Below, piece by piece: positions 15,571 through 24,522 of a stretch of 38,506 nucleotides of DNA. Position 1 is the stretch's first letter, and each line of letters begins with the position of its first letter. Below the pieces are notes generated by a model. The model was not told the origin of the DNA and searched no databases. It saw nothing but the letters and a program-made list of their open reading frames with translations. The position numbers were made by a program, and so were the translations under genes. The DNA is from an uncultured Thiocystis sp. (GTDB lineage Bacteria > Pseudomonadota > Gammaproteobacteria > Chromatiales > Chromatiaceae), in the NCBI RefSeq assembly GCF_903866365.1, contig NZ_CAIPNF010000288.1:1-38506 (forward strand), written 5' to 3'.

Positions 15571-15800
15571 TGGGGCAACCTTTTCAGCTTGACCTCGTAC
15601 CGACCCACGCCGTGATGTTCGTACCAGTGAAATTCATAGCGCTCCCCGTCAATGTCGAACGGAGGGCTGCTCTTTTTCGTCCACTGCGACGACCTTCCGC
15701 CATACGTCTCTACAAGCCTCTGCAGATCGCGAATGCGTTGTCCCTTGGCGATGGCCCTGGAGCGGGCAATCAGTTCTTTTGTCAGGCCAGGAGTTGTCAC
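15567..15800 (-). CDS. Small ORF resembling a detached polymorphic-toxin C-terminal domain
   Basis: 77 aa, basic, from GTG 15800 (TTG starts are also possible). The sequence has RSRAIAKGQRIRDLQRLVET, then YGGRSSQWTKKSS and YEFHWYEHHGVGRYEVKLKR. A His-Trp-Tyr-Glu-His core in a short basic domain looks like toxin tips found at the C-terminus of CdiA/Rhs-type proteins. No carrier domain, signal peptide or pre-toxin linker is present, so it is either an orphan toxin module or an intracellular toxin-antitoxin gene. It starts 15 bp after hoxF and overlaps the immunity-like gene. The family assignment is a recollection, not a search result. Confidence 0.55.
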   Translation of the reverse strand: MTTPGLTKELIARSRAIAKGQRIRDLQRLVETYGGRSSQWTKKSSPPFDIDGERYEFHWYEHHGVGRYEVKLKRLPQ

Positions 15801-15815
15801 TGTCCTGCCTCACGA

Positions 15816-17426
15816 TCAACCACCCGCCAGTTTCTCCTCATACTCATCACGAAAATACCGCAACGTGCTCAACACCGGATTGGGCGCCGTCTGACCCAGC
15901 CCGCAGAGACTGGTGGCCTGGACCACTTCGCAGAGTTCTTCCAAGAGGGCAAGATCCGCGTGGGTACCCTGTCCCCTGGCGATCTTGTCCAGCAGACCGT
16001 GCATCTGCTGCGTCCCGGCGCGGCAGGGAATGCACTTGCCGCACGACTCGGTCATGCAGAATTCCATGAAATAGCGTGCGACATCGACCATGCAGGAGGT
16101 CTCGTCGATGACGATCATGCCGCCGGAGCCCATCATGGTGCCCAGCGTTTTGAGACTGTCGTAATCGACCGCAATATCCAGATGTTGTTCCGGGATGCAG
16201 CCGCCGGACGGGCCGCCGGTTTGGACCGCCTTGAACGCCTTGCCATCGGGAATGCCGCCGCCGATGATCTCGATGATGTCGCGCAGGCTGGTGCCCATGG
16301 GCACCTCGATCAAACCGGTGTTCTGGATCTTGCCCGCCAGCGCAAACACCTTGGTGCCCTTGGATTTCTCGGTGCCGATGCCGGCGAACCAGTCGCCCCC
16401 GTTGCGGATGATGGGGGCGATATTGGCGAAGCTCTCGACATTGTTGATCAGGGTCGGGCAGCCCCAGAGACCGGACTCGGCGGGGTAGGGCGGACGCGGG
16501 CGCGGCTGGCCGCGCAGACCCTCAATGGAGGCCATGAGCGCCGTCTCCTCGCCGCAGACGAAGGCGCCGGCGCCCAGACGGATCTCGACCTCGAAGCTGA
16601 ATTGCGTATCCGCGACCTTGCTGCCCAGAAAACCCGCGCGCTTGGCCTTGCGGATGGCGGTCTGCAACCGCTCCACGGCCAGCGGATATTCGGCGCGGAC
16701 ATAGACATACGCCTTGTTGGCGCCGATGGCATAGGCGGCGATCGCCATGCCTTCGAGCACCCGATGCGGGTCGGACTCCAGGACCGCGCGATCCATGAAG
16801 GCGCCCGGATCGCCCTCGTCGGCGTTGCAGATGACATATTTCTGAACGCCGGGGGTTTTGGCCACGGTCGACCATTTGAGTCCGGTCGGATAGCCGCCGC
16901 CGCCGCGTCCGCGCAGACCGCTGGCGGTAACCTCGCGCAGCACATCGGCGGGCGTCATCTCGCTCAGCGCCTGGACCAGCGCCGCGTAACCGCCCACGGC
17001 GACATAGCCCTTGAAGCTGTCGGGGTCGATGATCCCGGAGTTTTCCAGCACGATCTTCTGCTGACGCGCAAAAAAGGGCTGGTCGGTCGGGCAGCGCAGG
17101 CGTTCCACCGGCGCGCCGCAGACGCTCCCCAGGATGTCGGGCGCGTCGGCGGGGGTCACGTCGCGATAGAGAACTGAATCAGCCAGACCGCAGTCCTTGT
17201 CCGCCACAGCGACCAGGGGACCGGCGGAGCACAGCCCCATGCAGCCGACCCCTTTGACTCGGCAGGAACCGCCGCCGTCTCCGCAGGCGTTCGTGAGCGC
17301 CTCCAGGACTGGCAGGGAGCCGGATGACTGACAACTGGCCGCCACGCAGACGCGAACCTCGCGCCGGACGGCGGCCTCCTCGGCGCGGTATTCCGCAGCC
17401 TTTTCGGCAAGATCTTCCAGGTGCAT
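15816..17426 (-). CDS. hoxF: Hydrogenase diaphorase flavoprotein subunit
   Basis: 536 aa. The N-terminal thioredoxin-like [2Fe-2S] domain is marked by [11 protein letters not shown] and [12 protein letters not shown]. The FMN/NADH-binding core follows, with [28 protein letters not shown] and [14 protein letters not shown]. The C-terminal [4Fe-4S] motif is [13 protein letters not shown], with a distal Cys in TSLCGLGQ. It is homologous to NuoF and oxidises or reduces NAD(H) for the hydrogenase. The start lies 1 bp after the hoxE stop. The stop is followed within 16 bp by the inserted toxin-like ORF, so the insert sits almost flush with the gene end. All key residues are intact. Confidence 0.96.
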   Translation of the reverse strand: MHLEDLAEKAAEYRAEEAAVRREVRVCVAASCQSSGSLPVLEALTNACGDGGGSCRVKGVGCMGLCSAGPLVAVADKDCGLADSVLYRDVTPADAPDILGSVCGAPVERLRCPTDQPFFARQQKIVLENSGIIDPDSFKGYVAVGGYAALVQALSEMTPADVLREVTASGLRGRGGGGYPTGLKWSTVAKTPGVQKYVICNADEGDPGAFMDRAVLESDPHRVLEGMAIAAYAIGANKAYVYVRAEYPLAVERLQTAIRKAKRAGFLGSKVADTQFSFEVEIRLGAGAFVCGEETALMASIEGLRGQPRPRPPYPAESGLWGCPTLINNVESFANIAPIIRNGGDWFAGIGTEKSKGTKVFALAGKIQNTGLIEVPMGTSLRDIIEIIGGGIPDGKAFKAVQTGGPSGGCIPEQHLDIAVDYDSLKTLGTMMGSGGMIVIDETSCMVDVARYFMEFCMTESCGKCIPCRAGTQQMHGLLDKIARGQGTHADLALLEELCEVVQATSLCGLGQTAPNPVLSTLRYFRDEYEEKLAGG

Positions 17427-17427
17427 G

Positions 17428-17922
17428 TCAGTCCAGCGCCTCCAATTTGGCGATCAGGGTATCGGGGGCCAGCTTGCCCAACACATTGCCATCCAGAACC
17501 ACCGCCGGCGCGAGACCGCAGGCGCCGACACAGCGCGCGGTGAGCACGGATAGCCGATCATCCTCGGTGGTGTCGCCGGGATTGATCCCATGGCGTTCCT
17601 GGATCCCTTCCAGAAGTGCTCCAGCCCCCTTGATATAGCAGGCGGTGCCGGTACAGACCACGCAGGCATGCCGGCCCTTCGGCTTGAGCATGAAGATATG
17701 ATAGAAGGTCGCGACGCCATAGACCTTGCTCAAGGGCTGATCGAGCGAGGCGGCGACGAAGCGCAGCGCGGTCTCGTCGAGAAACCCGAAGGCGTCCTGC
17801 ACGCTGTGCAGGGTTTCGATGAGCGCGTGGTCCGCGTACCCGTTGCGACGCATGGTGGCGTTGACGAGTTTCCAGCGTTTGTCATCGCTGGGCAACGGCG
17901 GCTTGGCTTGTTGCTGGGTCAT
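17428..17922 (-). CDS. hoxE: Hydrogenase diaphorase subunit HoxE, NuoE-like
   Basis: 164 aa with a helical N-terminal part and a thioredoxin-like [2Fe-2S] domain. The four cysteines are in [12 protein letters not shown] and [15 protein letters not shown]. HoxE occurs in the pentameric HoxEFUYH enzymes of cyanobacteria and purple sulfur bacteria, as an extra electron-transfer subunit. It is the first gene of the operon, preceded by a strong AAAGGAGG ribosome-binding site 4 nt from ATG 17922. Confidence 0.95.
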   Translation of the reverse strand: MTQQQAKPPLPSDDKRWKLVNATMRRNGYADHALIETLHSVQDAFGFLDETALRFVAASLDQPLSKVYGVATFYHIFMLKPKGRHACVVCTGTACYIKGAGALLEGIQERHGINPGDTTEDDRLSVLTARCVGACGLAPAVVLDGNVLGKLAPDTLIAKLEALD

Positions 17923-17926
17923 GTCG

Positions 17927-17934
17927 CCTCCTTT
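17927..17934 (-). promoter_or_regulatory. Strong Shine-Dalgarno site of hoxE
   Basis: AAAGGAGG on the minus strand, 4 nt before the hoxE ATG. It is nearly a full complement of the 16S anti-SD and one of the strongest in the window. It fits the first gene of the operon and fixes the start at 17922. Confidence 0.8.
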
Positions 17935-18252
17935 GGCGGACGGTCTTTAGGGGCGCGAAACATCCGCGAGCAACCAGGCTGATGGCTGGTCGTTGGCGGC
18001 GGACAGCGTGTTCGGTGGATCGATCAATTCGGACAGCGGATACCTTGACCCGAGTGTATAACAGATTCGTGGCGGCGAGATGTCCGTTCGTGACGTTCCT
18101 GAAGCCGCTCGTGGTGAATCTTCATCGAGGCTTGTCACGCCATCGACTCATCCTGAGAATTGCCGCCCCCCGGCGTTCTTTCGGCGCTTGCGGCGTCCCG
18201 GCGATATACTCATGGCTGCCGTCGGCCCTCATTATTGTTGTTTGGAAAGACT
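17935..18252. promoter_or_regulatory. Divergent intergenic region between hoxE and pssA
   Basis: The space between the two divergent genes must hold the hox promoter and the pssA promoter. On the plus strand TATACT at 18205-18210 is a good -10 box, 42 bp before pssA, without an obvious -35 at the right spacing. On the minus strand TTATAC (about 18057-18062) is a possible -10 for hoxE with a long leader. No regulator site, riboswitch or small ORF could be identified by eye. Confidence 0.4.
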
Positions 18253-19005
18253 ATGGACGAAACACAACCCCCCCGTAAACGCCCGCGCGGCATTTATCTG
18301 CTGCCGAATCTCTTCACGACCGCAGCCTTGTTCGCGGGTTTTTATGCCGTGCTCGCGTCCACTCAGGACCGTTTCGAGGCGGCCTCCCTGGCGATCTTCG
18401 CGGCCATGGTTCTGGACGGTTTCGACGGGCGGATTGCCCGCATGACCAACACGCAAACCGATTTTGGCGCCGAGTACGACAGTCTTTCCGACATGGTCGC
18501 CTTCGGCGTGGCGCCCGCGCTGGTCGCCTATCATTGGGCGCTGGGCGAACTCGGCAAGGTTGGCTGGCTCGCGGCCTTTGTCTTCACCGCCGCCGCCGCG
18601 CTGCGCCTAGCCCGCTTCAATACGCAGATCGGGATTGCCGACAAGCGCTATTTCCAGGGTCTCGCGAGCCCTTCCGCGGCGGCGATCGTCGCCAGCGGCA
18701 TCTGGACCGCCAGCGATCTGGGGATCGATGGGGCCGATGTCTCCTGGCTTGCGGCCTTTCTGACCGCGGGCGCGGGTCTGCTGATGGTCAGCAATTTCCG
18801 CTATCTGAGTTTTAAACAGTTGAATCTGCAGGGGAGGGTGCCCTTTCTGCTGGCGGTGGGCATCATGCTGGGATTCGCCGTGGTCTTTATCTATCCGCCG
18901 CTGGTGCTGTTTGCGCTCGCGTTGACTTATGCCGTTTCCGGGCCGGTCTGGACCTTGCTGCGGCTCCGGCAGAGCCGCGCCAGACGGCGGCGCGAAGCGA
19001 CTTAG
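18253..19005 (+). CDS. pssA: CDP-diacylglycerol-serine O-phosphatidyltransferase
   Basis: 250-aa integral membrane enzyme that makes phosphatidylserine, the precursor of phosphatidylethanolamine. The CDP-alcohol phosphatidyltransferase motif is complete: DGFDGRIAR, then DFGAEYDSLSDMV, giving D-G-x2-A-R-x8-G-x3-D-x3-D with all acidic residues. Several hydrophobic helices follow. The N-terminus is a short basic segment (PPRKRPRGIYLLPNLFT) typical of the membrane-bound PssA type. ATG 18253 is preceded by GGAAAG. The protein ends in an Arg-rich tail (RQSRARRRREAT). Confidence 0.93.
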   Translation: MDETQPPRKRPRGIYLLPNLFTTAALFAGFYAVLASTQDRFEAASLAIFAAMVLDGFDGRIARMTNTQTDFGAEYDSLSDMVAFGVAPALVAYHWALGELGKVGWLAAFVFTAAAALRLARFNTQIGIADKRYFQGLASPSAAAIVASGIWTASDLGIDGADVSWLAAFLTAGAGLLMVSNFRYLSFKQLNLQGRVPFLLAVGIMLGFAVVFIYPPLVLFALALTYAVSGPVWTLLRLRQSRARRRREAT

Positions 19006-19155
19006 GAACGGCGAACGGCTCGAGCTCGACGAATGCGCGTTACCCGCCTGGATGCAAACGGCTGAAATAAGGAAGCCGCGCTACAAGCGAACGCCGCGGC
19101 CTTGGCCGAAATCGAACGCCTGCGCGCGCAGTTGGGTGGCGATGTTCAACCGTAG
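19006..19155 (+). pseudogene. Relic of a Rpn/PD-(D/E)XK nuclease family transposase-like protein
   Basis: Two short coding remnants lie in different frames directly after pssA. The first (about 19008-19085) reads NGERLELDECALPAWMQTAEIRK, of which LPAWMQTAEIRK resembles the helix at the end of the nuclease domain in these proteins. The second (about 19066-19155) reads EAALQANAAALAEIERLRAQ and ends LGGDVQP with a stop, like their charged coiled-coil C-terminus. The frame change and the missing N-terminal nuclease domain show a decayed gene. The assignment is from pattern memory and is moderate at best. Confidence 0.45.
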
Positions 19156-19175
19156 GATGCCGGGCAGTGTAACGG

Positions 19176-20150
19176 TTAAGATCGGATCATCGCGAGGGCC
19201 ATGTCGACCGCCGCGAACAGGCTCCCGGGATCGGTGCGGTCGGTTCCCGCTAGATCCAGGGCGGTGCCGTGGTCGACCGAGGTGCGAATGATGGGCAGGC
19301 CAAGCGTGACGTTGACGGCGCGTCCAAACCCCAGATGCTTGAGGACCGGCAGCCCCTGATCGTGATACATGGCGAGCACGGCGTCGGTGTCCGCGAGCCG
19401 TTCCGGCACGAAGGCCGTGTCGGCCGGCAGGGGGCCGGTCAACTGCATCCCTTGCCTTCTCATTTCGTCCAGAACCGGGGCGATGACCTCGATTTCCTCG
19501 CGCCCCAGATGCCCGCCCTCGCCGGCATGCGGGTTGAGACCGCAGACCAGGATGCGTGGCCGGTCGATGCCGAAACGTCGCGACAGATCCCGATGCAGGA
19601 TGCCGATGACCTCCGCCAGACGTTCGCGCGTGATCGCACCGCTGACCCGCGACAGCGGCAGGTGGGTGGTGACCAGCGCGACGCGCAGGCCGGGGGTGGC
19701 CAGCAGCATCACCGGAATCGCGTTGCAACGCTCGGCCAGGAACTCGGTGTGTCCGGTGAAGGGTAGCCCCGCGTCGTTGATCACGCCCTTGTGGACCGGC
19801 CCCGTGACCAGTCCGTCGAAGGTGCCGTCAAGACAGCCATCGCAGGCGCTTGCCAGCGTCTCCAGCACATAGGCCGCGTTGGCGGTGTCGAGCTGGCCAG
19901 CGACGGCCGGCTGGCGCAGCGCGACCGGAAAAACGCTCAGATGGCCGGGCGGCGAGGCGACGGGCGTGGCACGCGGATCGAAGGTCTGGAGCCGGAGGTC
20001 GAGGCCCAGGTTCCGGGCGCGCGCCGCCAGCAGATCCGGATCCGCCACGACCACGAGTTGGGCCGCTGGCGGGCGTTGCGCGAGCCGCGCGACCAGATCG
20101 GGACCGATCCCCGCCGGCTCGCCCGGCGTGATGGCAAGACGCCGCGTCAT
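19176..20150 (-). CDS. pdxA: 4-hydroxythreonine-4-phosphate dehydrogenase
   Basis: 324 aa. PdxA is the NAD-dependent enzyme oxidising 4-phosphohydroxy-L-threonine in pyridoxal phosphate synthesis. Motifs are [13 protein letters not shown] at the start, [40 protein letters not shown] and [17 protein letters not shown]. The metal-binding His residues in TGHTE, NPHAGE and YHDQG are all present. The start at 20150 overlaps the surA stop by 4 nt (ATGA), so the two are translationally coupled. The longer frame upstream is a shadow of surA. Confidence 0.95.
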   Translation of the reverse strand: MTRRLAITPGEPAGIGPDLVARLAQRPPAAQLVVVADPDLLAARARNLGLDLRLQTFDPRATPVASPPGHLSVFPVALRQPAVAGQLDTANAAYVLETLASACDGCLDGTFDGLVTGPVHKGVINDAGLPFTGHTEFLAERCNAIPVMLLATPGLRVALVTTHLPLSRVSGAITRERLAEVIGILHRDLSRRFGIDRPRILVCGLNPHAGEGGHLGREEIEVIAPVLDEMRRQGMQLTGPLPADTAFVPERLADTDAVLAMYHDQGLPVLKHLGFGRAVNVTLGLPIIRTSVDHGTALDLAGTDRTDPGSLFAAVDMALAMIRS

Positions 20151-21478
20151 GAGGTCTGATCGAGCCGGATCTCGACATAGGCCTCGTCGCGCAGTCGCCG
20201 CAGCCATTCTTCCGTGGCCTCTTCCGCCTTGCGCCGCTGTAGGGCCTCGCGCGCCTTGACCCGCAGGATGTCGACGCTGGCATCCTGGCTGCGCCGCTCC
20301 TGAACCTGCACGATATGCCAGCCGAACGAACTCTTGAAGGGCTCGCTAGTGTCGTTGATCGCGAGCGCCGTCATGGCCTCCTCGAATTCAGGGACCGTGT
20401 CTCCGGGATTGACCCAGCCAAGATCGCCGCCCTTGAGTGCCGATCCGGTATCGTCGGAATGCGCGCGCGCCAGGGTCGCGAAATCCTCGCCGTCCAGAAT
20501 GCGCTGGCGCAATTGCGAGAGACGCCGTTTGGCATCGTCGTCGGAGACCACTTCATTGGTGCGGATCAGGATGTGTCGCGCCTTGGTCTGGGTGACGTTT
20601 TGCGCGGCGGCACCCTTGATTTCGCGCATCTTGATGATGTGAAAACCGCTGGAGTTGCTGAGCGGGTTGCTGATCTCGCCCTCGGCCATGGAAAAGGCCA
20701 GATCGGCGACGAGAACCGGCACCGCGCCCATCTCGAACCAGCCGAGATCGCCGCCTTCGAGCGCGTTGCGACCATCCGATTCGCGCACCGCCATCTCGCC
20801 GAAGTCGGCGCCCTGGCGCAACTGGGCGACCAGCCGGTTGGCCTTGGCTTCGGCGGCCTTGACCTGTTCGGGCGTCGGATTCTCGGGCAGCGCGATCAGG
20901 ATGTGCTGCAAGCGGACCTGTTCGCGCTCGATCAGCCGGCTGGATTCCTTCGCCAGAAAGCGGTCGATCTCCTGATCGGTGATGCTGATCTTGTTGACGA
21001 CCTCCTGACTCTGCAGGCGGCTGGTGAGGATCTGGGTACGGGTATCCTCGCGGAAATCCGCAAAGCGGATACCGCCGGCCTCCAGGGTGGTTTGCAATTC
21101 CTCCAGCGACAGATTGTTGCGGCCGGCAATCTTGGTCAGGGCCTCGTTGAGGGTGGCTTCATCCACTTCGATGCCGAGATCCTTGGCGCGTTGCCGCTGC
21201 AAGCGCTTCAGGATCAGCCGGTCGAGCACCTGTTTCTCTAACTGAGCGCGCGGCGGCTCGGCGGTACCCTGTTGTCGCAGCTGCGGAAGGACCAGACTGA
21301 CCTCCCGGCTAAGTTCGCTCCGCACGACCACATCGTCGTTGACGACCGCGACAATGGCGTCCAACTCCTCGACGCCAGGTTGGGCGAGGACGGCGCTCAT
21401 CGACAGGATCAGAATGGCCCCCAGGCGGCCAAGAGTTGCAGGCCGCGGCGCGCGGCGGCTAGTCCGTTTGATAACCAT
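20147..21478 (-). CDS. surA: Periplasmic chaperone and peptidyl-prolyl isomerase SurA
   Basis: 443 aa. An N-terminal signal peptide (basic RRAPR followed by [14 protein letters not shown]) directs it to the periplasm. The N-terminal chaperone domain begins [19 protein letters not shown]. Two parvulin domains follow: the first around [13 protein letters not shown] to [11 protein letters not shown], the second around [20 protein letters not shown] to [12 protein letters not shown]. SurA escorts outer-membrane beta-barrels, including LptD, to the BAM complex. It lies between lptD (20-nt overlap upstream) and pdxA (4-nt overlap downstream), the conserved gammaproteobacterial order. ATG 21478 gives the signal peptide. 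Confidence 0.95.
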   Translation of the reverse strand: MVIKRTSRRAPRPATLGRLGAILILSMSAVLAQPGVEELDAIVAVVNDDVVVRSELSREVSLVLPQLRQQGTAEPPRAQLEKQVLDRLILKRLQRQRAKDLGIEVDEATLNEALTKIAGRNNLSLEELQTTLEAGGIRFADFREDTRTQILTSRLQSQEVVNKISITDQEIDRFLAKESSRLIEREQVRLQHILIALPENPTPEQVKAAEAKANRLVAQLRQGADFGEMAVRESDGRNALEGGDLGWFEMGAVPVLVADLAFSMAEGEISNPLSNSSGFHIIKMREIKGAAAQNVTQTKARHILIRTNEVVSDDDAKRRLSQLRQRILDGEDFATLARAHSDDTGSALKGGDLGWVNPGDTVPEFEEAMTALAINDTSEPFKSSFGWHIVQVQERRSQDASVDILRVKAREALQRRKAEEATEEWLRRLRDEAYVEIRLDQTS

Positions 21479-24131
21479 AGATTCCTCGTTCCAGGAGTTT
21501 GTCGATCCGGTTGCCGAATGAACCGAGACCGGCCAACTCAAGTTGTAGCATGACGCTGGTACTGCCCGTGTTGTCGGAACTCCGTTTCAAGTGCTGTCCC
21601 AGCACGCGCAGACGCCAGCAGCAGCGGCCGAATTCGAGGCCGGCAAAGGCCTCGACGGTTTCGTGGTTGAGTAGCGAATACAGCCAGCGTCCGACGAGTT
21701 TAACGTGCGAACCGATCGGCATCTGAAAAGAGAAGTCGGTGTCTTCGTATTGCTCGGCGGCCTGCGTGCCAAGATTGTACCGGTAGGCCAGATTGAGCAG
21801 GCGATCTTCATCGGGGACATAGCGAAGTTGCAGAATTTGTTTCTCCCAGACTTGCTCGGTTTGATGCGGATTCCACTGGACGCTGGCGAGGGCGGCCCAG
21901 TCCGGATGCAGGCGTGCCGCGAGTTCGCCGGCGACCGAGGAACTGAGGTCGGTTTCGACGCTGTCGCCGGTCAGTTGCACCCGCCGGTGGTCGAAGTAAT
22001 ACACCTGACCGATGCTCGCGCGGAACAATTCGTCGCCGGTACGGTTGGCGATGGTGCGCGAGGTCAGGCCAAGGGTAAGGCGGTTTTCGTCTCCAATGCG
22101 GTCATAGCCGGTGAAGCGGTTCGGTCGAAAGAGGCTCGCGAAGCTGAAATTGAGCGCGGTGGTATCGAAGCGCGGCGTCTCCGACTGATCCTCGAAAGGT
22201 GTCAGGACATAATACAGGCGCGGCTCCAGGGTCTGTAGCGTCGGGGTGCCGAGCCAGTCGGTCTCGCGCTCGAAAATGAGCTTGCCGTCGAGATCGAAAC
22301 TCGGGATCAGATGCGAGGGTCGGCTCGCTAATCCCTCGGTCTGGCCGATGAGATCATAGTCGGTGTAGAACAGCCGTGCGCGGGGGATGACATGGCCAAA
22401 GCTGCGTCGCAACGGAATGCGCACGGAGGGGATGGCCACCAGACGGTTGCCATGCACCGCCGAGCGATGATCGAAGTAGTCGTATTGACTCTCGAAGCGG
22501 TATTCGAGAAGCTGTTTCCAGTGTTTCGGGTCCAGGTTCAGCTCGATGTGCGGTAACTGGCCGTAAGGTCGATCCGCGGGCGCGACGCTGGTGTCGACGG
22601 TCTGGAATTCCTGGACCCGTCCGAGCAGGCGCCAGCCGTCTCCGGCATAGGCGAGATCGCCGCGTCGGCTCAGATTGCGGAGGCTGGTGACATCCAGCCG
22701 ATTGCCGAAATCCTGAAGATACTGGTCGTCGGAAACGGCGGCATAGTCCACGGCGGAGAACCAGCGCGTGCCGAAATGACCCTGCTGTTCGACCCGCAGC
22801 GCGCCCCTCGCGCCCTGATCGGGCGCCTTTTGGTCGCTTGGCAGAACCTCGGCATTGACTTCCAGTTCCTGAAAACTGGCGAGATGGCGTAATTGGGCGC
22901 CGAGCATCAGTCCCCGCGTGCTCATGTAGCGGGGGATCAGGGTGGCGTCCAGGTTGGGGGCGATGTTCCAGTAATAGGGCAGGGTGATATCCGTACCGGT
23001 CTCGTCCGATGAGCCGAAGGTCGGGATCAGCAAGCCGCTGCGGCGCCGGCCATCGATGGGAAAAGACAGATAGGGGCTGTAAAGCACCGGGATGTCGGCG
23101 ATGCGGATGCGCGCATGACGGGCCGTGCCCATGCCGCTCGCCTGGTCGAGTTCGAGTTCGCTGGCCTTGATGGACCAGTCCGCATGGCCGGGCGGGCAGG
23201 TGGTGTAAATGATGTTCCGGTAGCGGCTCAACTGTTCCGAGAGCATCCAGGCGCGCGTTGCCTCGCCGCGCAGATTGGCATTGCCCGACACGCGATAGCG
23301 GACCTGTTCGATGGTTCCCTGCTTGGTCTCCAGATTGTATTCGGCCCTGTTCCCGGTCAGGCGGAGTCCTGGAAAGTCGAGATAGAGGTCGCCGAATGCC
23401 TTGATGTCGCCGCTGCCGCGATGATAGGTGGTGCGATCCGCCTCCAGACGCCGATCGTTCTGGAGAATTTCGACATCCCCCTGTAGCTGGATGAGCGTGG
23501 TGTGCTGGTCGCCGTCGACGCGATCCGCCGTCATATCGATCGGCATGGCGTTGGTGCCGTCCAATGGGGCCGCGCTGTCGATCCCGCTTGAGCCGGGACG
23601 AGGTCCGCAATAGTCCCAGGCCAGATTGGCATGCAAGCGCCTTTCCTGGCGCTGCGCATCTCCCGCGCCGATGGTTTGATTCAGGCCGATGTCGGGGGCG
23701 TTCGTGCCCTCACTTTCTCCCGTGTCTCGTGGCAGCAGTAGCCGGGCATCCTCTCCAGCCGGCCCATGCCGACGCAACGCCGTCAATGATTCGTTGGAGC
23801 TTGGTCTGTTCGGCAGCAGTTCTGTTGGAGATGGGCGATCCGGCTCGATGGTCGACGGGACGAAGAGGTCGGCGCGCGTCTCCGGCACCGACTGCCGTGA
23901 CGCTTCATCCGCCGCGGCGGATTGATTCGGTGGGGTTGGAGGCTGGGCGGAGACTGGCGCCGCGGCTTCGTGCGGGCCTGATGGTGGTTGGCAGTCATCG
24001 CCCGCGCGACTGGATAGATCGGGGCAGGGAGCGGCACTGGCGGGGCTCGGAACCTCAGAGAAGGCTGACGTCGACAAAGCGATGAGAATCGGCAGCGCGG
24101 CCGCGCGCGCGCCGCACCTAAGATCGGCCAT
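21459..24131 (-). CDS. lptD: LPS-assembly protein LptD
   Basis: 890-aa outer-membrane beta-barrel that inserts lipopolysaccharide in the outer leaflet together with LptE. After a signal peptide (ALPILIALSTSAFS) comes an unusually long Pro/Ser/Ala-rich stretch, about residues 28-165. The jellyroll domain follows (MTADRVDGDQHTTLIQLQGD), then the barrel. The four cysteines of the disulfide switch can be placed: YCGP (C175), TTCPPGHADW, and the C-terminal pair in GRCCWRLRV. E. coli LptD is about 780 aa, so most of the extra length is the N-terminal linker. ATG 24131 is chosen because the signal peptide follows; other ATGs at 24140 and 24269 are weaker. The gene overlaps surA by 20 nt. Confidence 0.95.
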   Translation of the reverse strand: MADLRCGARAAALPILIALSTSAFSEVPSPASAAPCPDLSSRAGDDCQPPSGPHEAAAPVSAQPPTPPNQSAAADEASRQSVPETRADLFVPSTIEPDRPSPTELLPNRPSSNESLTALRRHGPAGEDARLLLPRDTGESEGTNAPDIGLNQTIGAGDAQRQERRLHANLAWDYCGPRPGSSGIDSAAPLDGTNAMPIDMTADRVDGDQHTTLIQLQGDVEILQNDRRLEADRTTYHRGSGDIKAFGDLYLDFPGLRLTGNRAEYNLETKQGTIEQVRYRVSGNANLRGEATRAWMLSEQLSRYRNIIYTTCPPGHADWSIKASELELDQASGMGTARHARIRIADIPVLYSPYLSFPIDGRRRSGLLIPTFGSSDETGTDITLPYYWNIAPNLDATLIPRYMSTRGLMLGAQLRHLASFQELEVNAEVLPSDQKAPDQGARGALRVEQQGHFGTRWFSAVDYAAVSDDQYLQDFGNRLDVTSLRNLSRRGDLAYAGDGWRLLGRVQEFQTVDTSVAPADRPYGQLPHIELNLDPKHWKQLLEYRFESQYDYFDHRSAVHGNRLVAIPSVRIPLRRSFGHVIPRARLFYTDYDLIGQTEGLASRPSHLIPSFDLDGKLIFERETDWLGTPTLQTLEPRLYYVLTPFEDQSETPRFDTTALNFSFASLFRPNRFTGYDRIGDENRLTLGLTSRTIANRTGDELFRASIGQVYYFDHRRVQLTGDSVETDLSSSVAGELAARLHPDWAALASVQWNPHQTEQVWEKQILQLRYVPDEDRLLNLAYRYNLGTQAAEQYEDTDFSFQMPIGSHVKLVGRWLYSLLNHETVEAFAGLEFGRCCWRLRVLGQHLKRSSDNTGSTSVMLQLELAGLGSFGNRIDKLLERGIYGYQTD

Positions 24132-24145
24132 GGTTGGCATCCGTC

Positions 24146-24170
24146 TAAACCGCGTCCAGCATGGCATGCG
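24146..24170 (+). repeat. 25-bp dispersed motif, copy 1 (upstream of lptD)
   Basis: TAAACCGCGTCCAGCATGGC continuing ATGCG. It lies 14 bp upstream of the lptD start. Nearly the same sequence recurs at 24318, 24423 and 33095. Confidence 0.65.
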
Positions 24171-24317
24171 TAGTTTCTGCAACGGCTCGGTCCCACCTGA
24201 ATCGACAGGCTTCGTCACTGATGCGGCTGAATGGACACGAGGCTGAATGAGTGGACGAGTTGGTTTCAACCTGTAACCATGTCATATCCAGGCCCTGTCA
24301 GCAATCTTGACATGTGC

Positions 24318-24342
24318 TAAACCGCCTTCGGCATGGCATGGG
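24318..24342 (+). repeat. 25-bp dispersed motif, copy 2
   Basis: TAAACCGCCTTCGGCATGGC continuing ATGGG. It matches copy 1 at 21 of 25 positions, including the first eight bases and the block GCATGGCATG. It lies in the middle of the lptD-amgK intergenic region. Confidence 0.6.
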
Positions 24343-24422
24343 CGGCTGGCGCGTCGACCTGGACTCAACGAACCGAACCGGCGTCGCGGTTGACGCGGGC
24401 CAGGTTTTTATTGGTGATCATT

Positions 24423-24447
24423 GAAACCGCGTCTCGCATGGCGAACG
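24423..24447 (+). repeat. 25-bp dispersed motif, copy 3 (diverged)
   Basis: GAAACCGCGTCTCGCATGGC followed by unrelated bases. It keeps the AAACCGCGTC and GCATGGC blocks at the same spacing as copy 1. It is 75 bp before the amgK start. The 391-bp lptD-amgK gap holds nothing else recognisable apart from these three copies. Confidence 0.45.
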
Positions 24448-24522
24448 GTTCGCGCGCGTCCGGGTTGACGTGTCGCGGAGCGCATGACGGCGGATGTGGG
24501 TTAAGTGTCGTGAGTGGTGGAT

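Noticed and set aside
15570-17177. Long plus-strand open frame opposite hoxF
   Set aside because: Antisense shadow; hoxF has all motifs on the other strand.
17923-18252. Sigma-54 or FNR site in front of hoxE
   Set aside because: No sequence close enough to either consensus was found by eye.
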